A DNA stretch of 64,000 nt from UBA5614 sp963667535 (GCA_963667535.2 CAXXDU010000002.1:186001-250000); one strand, 5' to 3'. Shown: positions 36,888-45,829, numbered from the stretch's first letter. The notes: generated by a model from the sequence alone, not told the origin. Translations and numbers: made by a program.

Positions 36888-37499
36888 CTACTTTGTTAAA
36901 AGTGTTTTATATAGCTTGGTTATCTCAATCAGTAGTGTGGGAGGCACCATTCCCTGAATCCCCTGTCCACTGGAAAGTCTTGCCCGGATATTGGTAGAAG
37001 AGATATCCATCGGCTTGCAATTCAGATAGCCAAAGTCCTTGAGTTGGGCAGTAATCGATGGGTCGGGGCTATACCCGGGGCGGATGGAAATCATGAAACG
37101 AACATTATCCTTCAGCCAGTTAAAATTGAACCATTGGGGTAGCTGACTGAGGTTATCCATGCCTATCAGGAAGGAGAAATTGTGTTTAGGATAGGTACTT
37201 TTGAGGCGTTGCATGATATCATAAGTTGTGCCATCACCTATACCAGCTTTATCAATTTCCAGACATTTAAACCGGGGTTCAGAAGCTATTGCTCTTTGGA
37301 TCAGGCTGATTCTGGTATCAAAATCCAGTAGAATAATGCTCTGTTTAAATCTGTGATTACCGGAAGGGATAAACCACACTTCCTGAGCTGCTCCCATTTG
37401 CAAAACCTGGCTGGCAATATGCAGATGACCCAGATGCACAGGGTCAAAACTGCCACCCAGAATTGCTACTTTCAGAGGTTGTCCTGAGGGATTATTCAT
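36888..37499 (-). CDS. nadD: nicotinate-nucleotide adenylyltransferase
   Basis: Joins nicotinate mononucleotide and ATP to form deamido-NAD in NAD synthesis. 203 residues. The nucleotidyltransferase motif ILGGSFDPVHLGHLHIA is near residue 12-28 and the second motif SSTNIRARLSSG is near the C-terminus. FIPSGNHRFKQ and FLIGMDNLSQLPQW are typical of NadD. The ATG at 37499 is preferred over a TTG 9 bases upstream. It starts 17 bases after the BamD-like gene ends and should be in the same transcript. Convergent with rph; the 97-bp gap between them holds two hairpin-forming stretches without a T-run. Confidence 0.95.
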   Translation of the reverse strand: MNNPSGQPLKVAILGGSFDPVHLGHLHIASQVLQMGAAQEVWFIPSGNHRFKQSIILLDFDTRISLIQRAIASEPRFKCLEIDKAGIGDGTTYDIMQRLKSTYPKHNFSFLIGMDNLSQLPQWFNFNWLKDNVRFMISIRPGYSPDPSITAQLKDFGYLNCKPMDISSTNIRARLSSGQGIQGMVPPTLLIEITKLYKTLLTK

Positions 37500-37516
37500 A
37501 CTTATCAAAGCCGGTT

Positions 37517-38233
37517 TTAGAAATGACGCGCCAGTCTTTTAGTTTCTTTACTATCGGGATATGATGTTCTCAGTTTTTGCCATGCTTCATTCGCAGCAGC
37601 ATCATTCTTTTGGGCAATGTGAATTTTCACTGAATAGTATAGTGATTTGCGGTCCAGTTCATCCTGATTACCAAGGTCTGTAATTTCTTTAAAATACATC
37701 AGGGCAGAGCTGTAGTCTTTCATTCTATAGTAAATAAAGCCATTAAAGTACTTTTTTTCCAACAGTTTATTCTGTCCTTTACGGATATAGTCCACAGCTT
37801 CGCCAAACATAGGACTGGTAGGGAATTTATCTACAAAAACACGGAATGCTTCTATGCTTTGAATAGTCTCAACCTGGTCATATTGCGGGGGTAGAGATTC
37901 TTCATAATAGCAGACCCCGATACGGAAAAAGGCTGTCTGGATATCAGTAAAATCGGGATAACTGGTAGTCATTTGGATATATTTAAGACGGGCATCAGTA
38001 AACTTATGCAATTCAAAATTGCACTCTGCCAGTCTCATCAAAGCCACTGCGCTGCTGGAACTCTTCTTCTCAAAAGATATATCATCATAAAGCAATGCAG
38101 CTCTGGCATACTTTTTTTGGCTAAAGAGTTCGTTGGCTTTTGCCAGTTTATTATCGAGGCTGAGTTCAACTTTATTTCTGGCACAACCAGCCAGTAGCAG
38201 TACCAGTAGTATCCACGATATTCTTTTCAACAT
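37517..38233 (-). CDS. bamD: BamD-like outer-membrane assembly lipoprotein
   Basis: Lipoprotein of 238 residues with signal peptide and lipobox LLAGC (cysteine near 17), followed by TPR-type helices (ANELFSQKKYARAALLYDDI, DARLKYIQMTTSYPDF, EAFRVFVDKFPTSPMFGEAVDYI, DYSSALMYFKEI). This is the layout of BamD/YfiO, which works with BamA in inserting beta-barrel proteins. The identification rests on architecture and length; other TPR lipoproteins can look similar. GAGGAT precedes the ATG. Neighbours upstream are a membrane protein and a CpoB-like lipoprotein, and nadD follows. Confidence 0.8.
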   Translation of the reverse strand: MLKRISWILLVLLLAGCARNKVELSLDNKLAKANELFSQKKYARAALLYDDISFEKKSSSSAVALMRLAECNFELHKFTDARLKYIQMTTSYPDFTDIQTAFFRIGVCYYEESLPPQYDQVETIQSIEAFRVFVDKFPTSPMFGEAVDYIRKGQNKLLEKKYFNGFIYYRMKDYSSALMYFKEITDLGNQDELDRKSLYYSVKIHIAQKNDAAANEAWQKLRTSYPDSKETKRLARHF

Positions 38234-38249
38234 AATAATCCTCAAAATT

Positions 38250-38879
38250 TTACTTTAGTGTCCAGAGCATTAGGATCAAAGAGCCCAAAACTGCACTGGC
38301 GATAATGGGTTCATACCATTTCATGGCAAGAAGACTGCCGGGATTCTCAATTTCAGGGCTTCCCGTCAGTTTAAATTCTTTTAAAGCAATCAGTTTTTGT
38401 TCAGGAAGAGCAATTTGCCTGATTTCAAATCGATATACAGGTGTATTATACCGGGCATAAGAAAAGACATTACGCTTTTCCCCGGTCTCTATCGTCTGTT
38501 CAAGATTTATCTCCAACAGGTCAGCTTTAGGTAATTTGAGCTTCTCCAATAATTGCTTCCCTGTGGAGAAATCTCCGGCTTCTTTAACTATCTCATCAGT
38601 ATTGTCATCCACCAAACCAATACTGGTTTCACGCAGGTCAATCCCTATGGCAAGCAATTTCAGCCTCATTTCTCTATCCAGAGCAGGTGTCCATTCTCCA
38701 CAACGAATATCGAGAATTACAGGATTAGCAAACACCAGCGAATCCACCAAACCGGATACAATTTCAGGAGTCTTCTGCTCGATGTTCAGCGCCTGGATAT
38801 TCATCCACAACGAGGTTATAAACAGTATTGCAACCGTTAATATCCATCTAGTAGCTGAACTCAAGCGATTGATATACAT
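38250..38879 (-). CDS. membrane-anchored envelope protein of unknown function
   Basis: 209 residues, not recognised. An N-terminal signal or anchor helix (about 12-30) and a C-terminal membrane helix (about 188-206, IIASAVLGSLILMLWTL) flank a soluble domain of about 155 residues. That domain has alternating helices and strands, including LRETSIGLVDDNTDEIVKEA and DLLEINLEQTIETGEKRNVF. The layout recalls small periplasmic domains that recruit partners, but no family can be named. It sits between CpoB-like and BamD-like lipoprotein genes with gaps of 8 and 16 bp, so a role in envelope maintenance is plausible by context only. Confidence 0.75.
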   Translation of the reverse strand: MYINRLSSATRWILTVAILFITSLWMNIQALNIEQKTPEIVSGLVDSLVFANPVILDIRCGEWTPALDREMRLKLLAIGIDLRETSIGLVDDNTDEIVKEAGDFSTGKQLLEKLKLPKADLLEINLEQTIETGEKRNVFSYARYNTPVYRFEIRQIALPEQKLIALKEFKLTGSPEIENPGSLLAMKWYEPIIASAVLGSLILMLWTLK

Positions 38880-38887
38880 AAAATAAT

Positions 38888-39832
38888 CTACTTCAGACCC
38901 GATAAATAGTTATTTACCTGATTCATTTGTTCGTAATTGGGATATTGACGGTTGACCTTTTCCAGTTCTTGTCTAGCCTGAAGTTTATTGCCTTGTTGCA
39001 GATAGGACAATCCCAGTTTAAACTGAGCATCGGGAGCTTTGCCTGAATCAGGATATTTCCAGGTAACCTTTTCAAATTCCCCAATTGCTTTGTTGTATTC
39101 TTCCATTGAATAATATGATTCGCCCAACCAATATCTGGCATTGGCTGCCAGTTCATGCAGGGGATACTTCTCTAAGAAACTTCTGAACATGCCTGATGCT
39201 TCTTCATAGTCACCACTATCATAGATGACTTTTGCATTATCGTAAGCAAGCTGAGCTTCAGGATTATTGGGTTCTTCAACCGTTAGCTTAGCTATCTGCT
39301 TTGGTTTCTTTTCTTTAATCACAGGCTTTTCAGTAGTAACACTACCTATGTTTGGATTAATCTTTTGAAAATACTCTTTGATTTCCGTTAGTTCCTTTTC
39401 CATCTGTGCAATTTGTTCCTGATAGGAAATCGTATTAAAATGGAATGATGAAGTATACAATGAATCGGATATATAGGAATTTAGCATAGTTTTAAGATCA
39501 GTGAGTTTCTGTTTTTGTAGTCGGATAGTTTGTTGTATCAGAGAATCTGCCTGGGCTTCTTCATTTAGCTCTTTAGGTCCTGTTTGTGAGCTATTCTGAC
39601 GAAGCTCTATCAGTTCTAATTCTGTAATTGCTTTTAACAATGCCTGTCTGTAAAATACAATATCCCGTTCTACCTGAGCCATCTTTACACTGGTTTCTTG
39701 CTGGAACTGCTTAATCATGTTCAGCATTTCCAGGTGTTCTTTCTGAGCATTTCTGTCCTGTTTGTATCCTGCATTTGAGCTGCAAGCTGCCAACATCAAG
39801 ACCAGAAGAACGAGACTGATGTACTTCATCAT
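38888..39832 (-). CDS. CpoB/YbgF-like TPR lipoprotein
   Basis: Lipoprotein of 314 residues with lipobox LAAC (cysteine near 17). The middle part (about 25-160) is a long coiled coil rich in Gln, Glu and Lys. The C-terminal 120 residues are TPR repeats of the YbgF kind (LAYDNAKVIYDSGDYEEASGMF, ANARYWLGESYYSMEEYNKAI, PDAQFKLGLSYLQQGNKLQA). In proteobacteria CpoB links Tol-Pal envelope constriction with peptidoglycan synthesis. No tol genes are in the window, and the coiled coil is longer than in CpoB. The general class is secure; the precise function is not. Confidence 0.8.
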   Translation of the reverse strand: MMKYISLVLLVLMLAACSSNAGYKQDRNAQKEHLEMLNMIKQFQQETSVKMAQVERDIVFYRQALLKAITELELIELRQNSSQTGPKELNEEAQADSLIQQTIRLQKQKLTDLKTMLNSYISDSLYTSSFHFNTISYQEQIAQMEKELTEIKEYFQKINPNIGSVTTEKPVIKEKKPKQIAKLTVEEPNNPEAQLAYDNAKVIYDSGDYEEASGMFRSFLEKYPLHELAANARYWLGESYYSMEEYNKAIGEFEKVTWKYPDSGKAPDAQFKLGLSYLQQGNKLQARQELEKVNRQYPNYEQMNQVNNYLSGLK

Positions 39833-39864
39833 AGTTTTACTCCGATATACCGGTTTCTAAAACT

Positions 39865-41286
39865 TTAGTCTGCTAATAACAATGCCTTATAAGCACGGAA
39901 TGTTTCATACAGGTCAGCTTTGCTGCACAGCTCATACAGAGAATGCATACCCATTAAACCTGTTCCGCAGTCTATAACTTCAGCGCCAAGCTCGGCTAAA
40001 ATACCGGCAATCGTTCCTCCGCCGCCTTCGTCAACCTTGCCAAGCTCACCCATCTGCCAGAAAATCCCGGCTTTGCTTAATGTGTGAACGACCTTAGCTG
40101 TGAATTCTGCATTAGCATCATTGCAGCCATATTTTCCACCGGAACCTGTAAACTTGGATAAGCCTACACCGTAGTTCATCATTACCGCATTCTGTTTTTC
40201 ATGCACACCGGGATAATTGGGGTCAATTGCCGCTGTCACATCACCTGAGATGATATGGCTATTCATGAATGTCTTGCGCAGATTATCACTGCCATTATCT
40301 TCACTATTGGTTTTGAGCAGATTTGCCATAAAGTCCTGGATAAAGATAGAGTGAGCGCCTGTGTTTCCCGTACTGCCTATTTCTTCTTTATCAGAGAAAT
40401 AAACCACCAGAGTCCTATCAGGTTTCTCATTCATAGCTTCTAAAAGCGCCATCAACCCTGCATAGGCACATATCCTGTCGTCTTGTCCATAACCCACCAC
40501 CATGCTTTTATCCAAGCCACCATCGCGGGCAAAAGAAGCAGGAACTAATTCCAGTTCTGCTGAGATAAAATCATGCTCAGTAATTCCGTATTTATCATGC
40601 AGTAACTGTAAAGCATAAAGCTTGACAGCATCTTTATCATCATTGCCGATTTCCATTCTGGAGGAGAAGACCAGATTCATTTTACTGGCATCAACTGCAT
40701 CCGATAAATTCTTACTGTATTGTTCTTTGCGTGCAAGATGAGGTAAAAGGTCAGGAATCACAAATACAGGTTCTGCCAAATCCTCACCGATGCAGATATT
40801 GACTGTCTTGCCATCAGCTTTTACGACAAAACCATGTAAAGCAAGAGGAGTAGAAACCCACTGGTATTTTTTTATGCCACCGTAGTAATGAGTTCTCATC
40901 ACTGCCAGCGTTGTATTACTGTCTTCATAAAGTGGATTTTGTTTCAAATCAACTCTGGGTGCATCAATGTGAGCAGCAATCATATTAACACCGCTACTGA
41001 CAGGGTTTTTACCAATTACAGCGAATGCCATAGTCTTGTTACGAAAGACCTGATATGATTTTTTAATGCCTTTTTTCCCATCCAGAGGCTTGAATTGCTT
41101 CTTAGTCAGCACGTTTAATGCATATGTAACAGTTTCTCTTTCGGTTTTAGCATGATTGAGAAAGTCTTTATAGCTTTCTGCAAAGGTAAAAGCGGAGTCT
41201 TGTAAGGCTTTGTCTGCACTTTTCCAAAAGTTTAAACGCTCGTATAAAAGGGGATTCTTAGGTTTATTGCTACTTTTTTTGGGCAT
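39865..41286 (-). CDS. M18 family aminopeptidase
   Basis: Zinc aminopeptidase of 473 residues that removes N-terminal residues (often Asp/Glu) from peptides in the cytoplasm. Metal-binding motifs: AHIDAPRVDLKQNPLYED near 103, YFSDKEEIGSTGNTGAHS near 292 (paired acidic residues), and the C-terminal GMHSLYELCSKADLYE with a ligand histidine. GVHEKQNAVMMNYG and SGGKYGCNDANAEF are also characteristic of this M18 subgroup. GGGAGTAAC precedes the ATG. It is followed by the envelope lipoprotein genes and preceded by greA with an 83-bp gap. Confidence 0.94.
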   Translation of the reverse strand: MPKKSSNKPKNPLLYERLNFWKSADKALQDSAFTFAESYKDFLNHAKTERETVTYALNVLTKKQFKPLDGKKGIKKSYQVFRNKTMAFAVIGKNPVSSGVNMIAAHIDAPRVDLKQNPLYEDSNTTLAVMRTHYYGGIKKYQWVSTPLALHGFVVKADGKTVNICIGEDLAEPVFVIPDLLPHLARKEQYSKNLSDAVDASKMNLVFSSRMEIGNDDKDAVKLYALQLLHDKYGITEHDFISAELELVPASFARDGGLDKSMVVGYGQDDRICAYAGLMALLEAMNEKPDRTLVVYFSDKEEIGSTGNTGAHSIFIQDFMANLLKTNSEDNGSDNLRKTFMNSHIISGDVTAAIDPNYPGVHEKQNAVMMNYGVGLSKFTGSGGKYGCNDANAEFTAKVVHTLSKAGIFWQMGELGKVDEGGGGTIAGILAELGAEVIDCGTGLMGMHSLYELCSKADLYETFRAYKALLLAD

Positions 41287-41369
41287 TGTTACTCCCTTCC
41301 CGCTTCTGAGATTATTAGAAGTCTCAGAGCTTTTTTATCTATTATTTTGTAATTTTTATAAGGGATATA

Positions 41370-41852
41370 TTATTTGATTTCAAGTATTTCCAGTTTGCGC
41401 TGACCCATAGGTGCCTTGATTAAAGCAATCTCTCCGAGCTTCTTGCCCAGCAGCCCGTTACCAATCGGAGAGGCTATAGACACTGCCATTATGCCCTCAG
41501 CTTCCGGAAAGTTTATTTCATCTACTCCGACTACATGAAACCATTGCTCTTCACCGGTATCAGTATCTTTGGTGTGACAGTAAAGCCCGAAGCGAACAAC
41601 ATCTTTGGGGAAGACAGTTGTATCAATAACTTTAAGCTGTGCGCTTCGACGTCTGAGATGATCGATTTCGTTGTCAATTGCTCGTTGTCTTTCTTTAGCA
41701 GCCTTATATTCGGCATTTTCACTCAAATCACCAAATTCTCTGGCAATGGCAACAGCTTTTATGACTTCCGGTCTTTCATTGTTCATTAAATGACCTATTC
41801 GTCTCTGAATGCTGTCCATTCCGGGTTTTGTTATATATAAGCTAAAATCCAT
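41370..41852 (-). CDS. greA: transcription elongation factor GreA
   Basis: Binds the RNA polymerase secondary channel and stimulates transcript cleavage to rescue backtracked complexes. 160 residues, the standard length. The N-terminal coiled coil includes IAREFGDLSENAEYKAAKERQ near 46-66, with the acidic tip residues (D, E) needed for cleavage. The C-terminal FKBP-like domain ends SPIGNGLLGKKLGEIALIKAPMG. It starts 9 bp after the HEAT-repeat gene, so the two are likely co-transcribed. Confidence 0.95.
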   Translation of the reverse strand: MDFSLYITKPGMDSIQRRIGHLMNNERPEVIKAVAIAREFGDLSENAEYKAAKERQRAIDNEIDHLRRRSAQLKVIDTTVFPKDVVRFGLYCHTKDTDTGEEQWFHVVGVDEINFPEAEGIMAVSIASPIGNGLLGKKLGEIALIKAPMGQRKLEILEIK

Positions 41853-41861
41853 GCCTGACCT

Positions 41862-42668
41862 TTAAGCTTTCTTTTTTTGAAGTATTTTATAGGCTGCTGT
41901 TGCAGCTTTTTTGAGCCTTGCATTGCCGCTATGAGTCCAGTTTTCCACATATGGTACCAATTCCGGCTGGTAATCTGAGATAGCACCGCATAGTATTTCC
42001 ACTGTCTGCGGGTCACGGGTGGTATGATATTCTTTAAATATCTGCAGCATTGCATCAGGATTGAGCTTCCATATCGCTTTGAGAATTGTGACATTAATCA
42101 GAACACCGTCAACTATGGTATAAACCCAACGGTTTTGCTGATGCTTAATAACTGCAGGAATAATCTCAGGTTTGCATTTCAGCATCTTGATCAGGAAAGC
42201 TGTAGCTTGCTTGCGAAGCGGTTCGTAATTGTTTTCCAGCCAGGCATATACCTGTGTAAGATAGGGTTCTGTCTGTTTCTTAAACAGCGGAAGAAATATC
42301 TTTTCAAAGATAACGCTGATATCATGCGCACTGGCTTTGAGCATGGCTTTTTCTATGATTGGCAGATATACGGCAGGCTTTTTGGTAAGAAAGATAGACA
42401 TAAAATTGATAAAAGCCATCTTACCGTTCTCGCCTTTCTTATCCCAGAGGTATTGATAAAAAGGAATATACTGTTCGTGCAATTTACCAATTTTGTGTGC
42501 CATCACCTTTGTTACCAATTGGATAACTTCATTCGGAATGCGGCCGTTAACCCTCTCAGGATACCAGTTAAAGATTATTTCAAAGTCATAGTCCTGTTTG
42601 GGAAGCTTATTATCCAAATAATACTGTGTATCTTTGGTCAGCCGTTCTTTCCAATCAATGGTAATCAT
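41862..42668 (-). CDS. HEAT-repeat protein, DNA-alkylation-repair-like fold
   Basis: 268 residues of regular alpha-alpha repeats (for example FIKMLKCKPEIIPAVIKHQQNRWVY in pieces, TILKAIWKLNPDAMLQIFKEY, ARLKKAATAAYKILQKK). The layout resembles AlkD/DNA-alkylation-repair HEAT-like proteins, but the catalytic Trp-Asp pattern of AlkD cannot be assigned with confidence, so glycosylase activity is not claimed. The start at 42668 is chosen for AAGGAG in front; the longer frame from 42731 adds 21 residues without a ribosome-binding site. It probably forms an operon with greA. Confidence 0.7.
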   Translation of the reverse strand: MITIDWKERLTKDTQYYLDNKLPKQDYDFEIIFNWYPERVNGRIPNEVIQLVTKVMAHKIGKLHEQYIPFYQYLWDKKGENGKMAFINFMSIFLTKKPAVYLPIIEKAMLKASAHDISVIFEKIFLPLFKKQTEPYLTQVYAWLENNYEPLRKQATAFLIKMLKCKPEIIPAVIKHQQNRWVYTIVDGVLINVTILKAIWKLNPDAMLQIFKEYHTTRDPQTVEILCGAISDYQPELVPYVENWTHSGNARLKKAATAAYKILQKKKA

Positions 42669-42781
42669 GGTTCTGCTCCTTTTTATCTGCGCACAATTCA
42701 ACTGTTTACATAGATTATCATTAACTCCCACAAAGGCTTTACTGTCAAGTGAAATATCGTTTCAGAGCTTTATCCCTTAAC

Positions 42782-43450
42782 CTATTCTTCCTTTTTCCCT
42801 TTTTGATATAACAGAAACGAATACAAGGTCGGAAATCCGATTAAAATCACCAGCATCACAATATCAACCTTATTCATCCAGGCCACAGTGATATTAAAGA
42901 TTCCTCTGATTAACATGAGCAAACCGAATAGTGCAAAACAATAGCCTCCCATTCTGGAGGTTTTGCGCCAAATCTCATCCGAATAAATGGTCCAGGGAGT
43001 CTTGATACCGGCAATGAAATTACGCGGCATTTTGGGCAGGATATTCCCTAAAAATAAGAATAAAGCGCCTATCAGGAGAAATATCATCTGCACCTTGCCC
43101 TGCCACTGAGGATAATGTCCCAAAAGCAGCATATAGATATGAAACAACGCAAAGAAAAAGACCATTCCCATTGTCATCAGGGGAGTTATTGCATCATATC
43201 TCTCTTTGTTCTGCTTAAAAACAGGGGATAACTTACCAGAAAACATCATCAGCAAAAACAAACCCAGATTAAATAACCAGAAGGGAATTATCGCCGCATC
43301 CCGGGAAGCATAACCATCAATGTGATTCTGGATATTCCAGTGAATCGGTATCTTTGTCCACGGCACCAATGTGTACCCCAAAAACAGAACAACACACAAT
43401 TGAATTACCAATATACCTATGGCAATTTTAAAATACTTATGCATTTTCAT
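42782..43450 (-). CDS. sdpI: SdpI-like immunity membrane protein
   Basis: Integral membrane protein of 222 residues with about six hydrophobic helices: an N-terminal DUF1648 segment (PWTKIPIHWNIQNHIDGYA) and the SdpI region (LFLFLGNILPKMPRNFIAGIKTPWT, WRKTSRMGGYCFALFGLLML). In Bacillus subtilis SdpI protects against the SdpC toxin and also sequesters the repressor SdpR at the membrane. The gene begins inside the 3' end of sdpR (14-bp overlap; GAGGAG of sdpR serves as its ribosome-binding site), reproducing the known sdpRI pair. No sdpABC toxin genes are in the window. Confidence 0.9.
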   Translation of the reverse strand: MKMHKYFKIAIGILVIQLCVVLFLGYTLVPWTKIPIHWNIQNHIDGYASRDAAIIPFWLFNLGLFLLMMFSGKLSPVFKQNKERYDAITPLMTMGMVFFFALFHIYMLLLGHYPQWQGKVQMIFLLIGALFLFLGNILPKMPRNFIAGIKTPWTIYSDEIWRKTSRMGGYCFALFGLLMLIRGIFNITVAWMNKVDIVMLVILIGFPTLYSFLLYQKGKKEE

Positions 43451-43739
43451 TTTGTTTCTCCTCGTTTTTATCTTTTACATTTAATAAATCAAACAGCAAA
43501 GCCGTAATCTCCTGCATAACAGTAGCATTGAGCTGATATAAAACAAACTGCCCCTGCTTTTCCGCATAAACAAGACCTGCATTGCGTAATATCTTCAGAT
43601 GGTCACTGATAGCAGGCTTGGATATGGTAAACTGCTCTGCAATATCTCCGGCTGACATGGAATCGTTTTTACTCAGAAGCCTGAGTATCTTCCTGCGGTT
43701 AGCATCAGCCAAAGCCTTGAATAAATCATCTTGTCCCAT
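43437..43739 (-). CDS. sdpR: ArsR-family autorepressor SdpR-like
   Basis: Winged-helix repressor of 100 residues. FKALADANRRKILRLLSKNDSMSAGDIAEQF followed by TISKPAISDHLKILRNAGLV is the ArsR/SdpR recognition helix region, and QGQFVLYQLNA is the wing. It lacks metal-binding cysteines, as expected for SdpR. In the characterised system SdpR represses its own operon and is pulled to the membrane by SdpI when toxin is present. A candidate operator lies just upstream of the start (43754-43775). AAGGAGCT is the ribosome-binding site. Confidence 0.92.
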   Translation of the reverse strand: MGQDDLFKALADANRRKILRLLSKNDSMSAGDIAEQFTISKPAISDHLKILRNAGLVYAEKQGQFVLYQLNATVMQEITALLFDLLNVKDKNEEKQNENA

Positions 43740-43753
43740 AATAGCTCCTTATA

Positions 43754-43775
43754 TATTTAACCATTTACTTAAATA
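43754..43775. promoter_or_regulatory. candidate SdpR operator
   Basis: Inverted repeat tatttaa-ccatttac-ttaaata, 7-bp perfect arms with an 8-base spacer, 15 bp upstream of the sdpR start codon. The position fits self-repression by an ArsR-type protein. Not tested against other sites. Confidence 0.5.
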
Positions 43776-43841
43776 ACTAAATACTGTCAAGTGCTTTCTG
43801 GCAATATGATATTGTTTGTAATGTATATAAAGAGACAACTA

Positions 43842-43998
43842 AAACTGCAAATAAGGACACGAAAACTGCAAATCGGGATTTTTAGGCTAATTTTGGCAGT
43901 TCATAGCGACTGACCCTCCTCGCCAAAACGGACACCGTAAACTGCAAAAAAGGACACCATTTCTGCAAAAACGGTCACGAAAACTGCAAATTTGCTTT
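43842..43998. repeat. 21-bp repeat cluster resembling an IS21-type insertion-sequence end
   Basis: The core ctgcaaa recurs at 43845, 43866, 43942, 43963 and 43984. The spacing is exactly 21 bp within the first block (two copies) and within the second (three copies). The consensus unit on the plus strand is aaactgcaaataaggacacg; on the other strand it begins tgtcc. Between the blocks is an inverted pair attttggc / gccaaaa. Multiple direct copies of a transposase-binding unit near a TGT-starting end are typical of the IS21 family, but no transposase gene is present, so this would be a solo remnant. The 129-codon minus-strand frame across it is not considered a gene. Confidence 0.5.
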
Positions 43999-44197
43999 AC
44001 CATTTTATAACGCTCCTGTTTGCAATACGATAAGAATTTAGAAAGTACTCCATCATAGTGACCTAAACACTGACCAGCAGAGGCTTTTAGACCAGTTTTC
44101 GGGGTATTCAGATAACTGCTGCTTTTTTGTATTATGAGGTATAATAGTAAGGCAGATCCATTCAGAACTGCCTCACTAATCGTTTTATAATTGAACA

Positions 44198-45829
44198 TCA
44201 ATCCCGGGTCATGAATGGATATGCGAAGTGAGTTGCCGGACTGAACGTTTCTTTTATAGTGCGGGGACTGATCCAACGCATCAGATTAAGCGGTCCGCCT
44301 GCTTTGTCATTAGTGCCGGAACCTCGTGCCCCACCAAAGGGCTGCATACCTACCATCGCTCCAGTTGGTTTGTCATTTAAGTAGAAGTTACCTGCTGCAT
44401 AACGAAGCATCTGACAAGCTTTCACAAAGGCATATCTGTCTCTGGAGAACACAGCACCTGTTAAAGCGTAGGGAGATGTCTTGTCACAGAGTTCAAGTGT
44501 TTCTTCAAACTTGTCATCATCGTATAAGAACACAGTCATCACAGGTCCAAAGATTTCCTCTTCCATTGTGATGAAGTGAGGATTTGAGGTCAGAATAACG
44601 GTTGGCTTTACGAAATAACCAACCGATTTATCGCCTGTGCCACCAAAGATAACTTCTGCATCAGGAGCAGCTTTGGCTTTATCAATATAGCTCATTATGT
44701 TATCAAAGGAAGCTTCGTCAATCACCGCATTGTGAAAACTACTAAAATCAAGCACATCTCCGGTCTTCATTTCGCTTAGCATCACACCAATCTTGTCCCT
44801 GACGTCAGTCCATAAAGAGCGGGGAATATAGGCACGGGAAGCGGCTGAGCATTTCTGCCCCTGATATTCAAAAGCACCCCGGACTATGCCTGTAGCAACT
44901 TCAGTAGGATCAGAGGAGTTATGTACAAAGATAAAGTCTTTACCACCGGTTTCTCCTACCAGCCTGGGATAAGTGCTGAGTTTACTTAGATTGTCGCTGA
45001 CAGTTTTCCAGATATGATTAAATGTACTGTTTGAACCAGTAAAATGCACTCCGGAAAGCTCATGATGAGTCAGGCAGATATCTCCAATCAAAGCTCCGCT
45101 GCCCGGCACAAAGTTAATCACACCATCCGGCAGTCCTGCTTCCTGATAAATCTTCAGCAGATAGTAGTTGGATAGGAGAGCGGTGGTTGCTGGTTTCCAA
45201 ACAGTAGTGTTGCCCATTAAAACCACAGCCATATTGAGGTTTGAACCGATAGCAGTGAAGTTGAAAGGTGATACTGTGAGAACGAAGCCTTCCAGAGGAC
45301 GGTATTCCATCCTGTTAAGCTGGTCAAAACCAGACTTTGGCTGATCTGAGTAAATCTGAGAAGCGAAATAGGCATTGTAGCGTAGGAAGTCGATAGTCTC
45401 AGCAGCAGCATCAATCTCAGCCTGATAAGCATTCTTGCCTTGCCCCAGCATAGTAGCTGCATTTAGCAACCAGCGATACTTTGTGGAGAGCAAGTGAGCG
45501 GCTTTAAGAGTGATAGATGCCCTCTCCACCCAAGACATGGTCTGCCAAAGTTGCTTAGCTTCCAGTGCAGATTTAATGGCTAACTGCACTTCAGCTTCAC
45601 CAGCTTTGTGATATGTAGCCAGAACATGCTGATGGTCGCAAGGCATAACTACTTTGCCGATGTTCCCTGTGCGGACTTCCTTGCCATTGATAATCAAGGG
45701 AATCTCGATTTGCAGGGATGACTGGCGTTCAAGTTCCTGTTTCAGGAGGATGCGTTCCTGTGTTCCCGGTGCATAGGTAAGCAACGGCTCATTCTGAGGA
45801 ATGTCGAATTGAAATACGGTATTGTTCAA
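44198..45829 (-). CDS. pruA: L-glutamate gamma-semialdehyde (P5C) dehydrogenase, TTG start
   Basis: Aldehyde dehydrogenase oxidising glutamate semialdehyde / 1-pyrroline-5-carboxylate to glutamate with NAD, the second step of proline breakdown. 543 residues, the length of the stand-alone (not PutA-fused) enzyme. Motifs: FTGSNSTFNHIW near 270, catalytic Glu in VGETGGKDFIFVHNSS near 302, catalytic Cys in EYQGQKCSAASRAY near 337, MEEEIFGPVMTVFLYDD near 435 and PFGGARGSGTNDKAGG near 510. Translation appears to start at TTG (45829): GGAGG is 4 bases upstream and no ATG occurs in the next 100 codons of conserved sequence. No proline dehydrogenase gene is adjacent. Confidence 0.95.
   Translation of the reverse strand: MNNTVFQFDIPQNEPLLTYAPGTQERILLKQELERQSSLQIEIPLIINGKEVRTGNIGKVVMPCDHQHVLATYHKAGEAEVQLAIKSALEAKQLWQTMSWVERASITLKAAHLLSTKYRWLLNAATMLGQGKNAYQAEIDAAAETIDFLRYNAYFASQIYSDQPKSGFDQLNRMEYRPLEGFVLTVSPFNFTAIGSNLNMAVVLMGNTTVWKPATTALLSNYYLLKIYQEAGLPDGVINFVPGSGALIGDICLTHHELSGVHFTGSNSTFNHIWKTVSDNLSKLSTYPRLVGETGGKDFIFVHNSSDPTEVATGIVRGAFEYQGQKCSAASRAYIPRSLWTDVRDKIGVMLSEMKTGDVLDFSSFHNAVIDEASFDNIMSYIDKAKAAPDAEVIFGGTGDKSVGYFVKPTVILTSNPHFITMEEEIFGPVMTVFLYDDDKFEETLELCDKTSPYALTGAVFSRDRYAFVKACQMLRYAAGNFYLNDKPTGAMVGMQPFGGARGSGTNDKAGGPLNLMRWISPRTIKETFSPATHFAYPFMTRD

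Noticed and set aside
42024..42713. 229-codon plus-strand frame opposite the HEAT-repeat gene
   Set aside because: The minus-strand product has regular HEAT helices and a strong ribosome-binding site; the opposite frame shows only shadow composition.
43842..43998. Possible CRISPR array
   Set aside because: The period is 21 bp with no unique spacers between units, and no cas genes are in the window.
43887..44276. 129-codon minus-strand open frame downstream of pruA
   Set aside because: It runs through the 21-bp repeat cluster, is rich in Cys and Ser without any fold pattern, has no ribosome-binding site and overlaps the pruA end.
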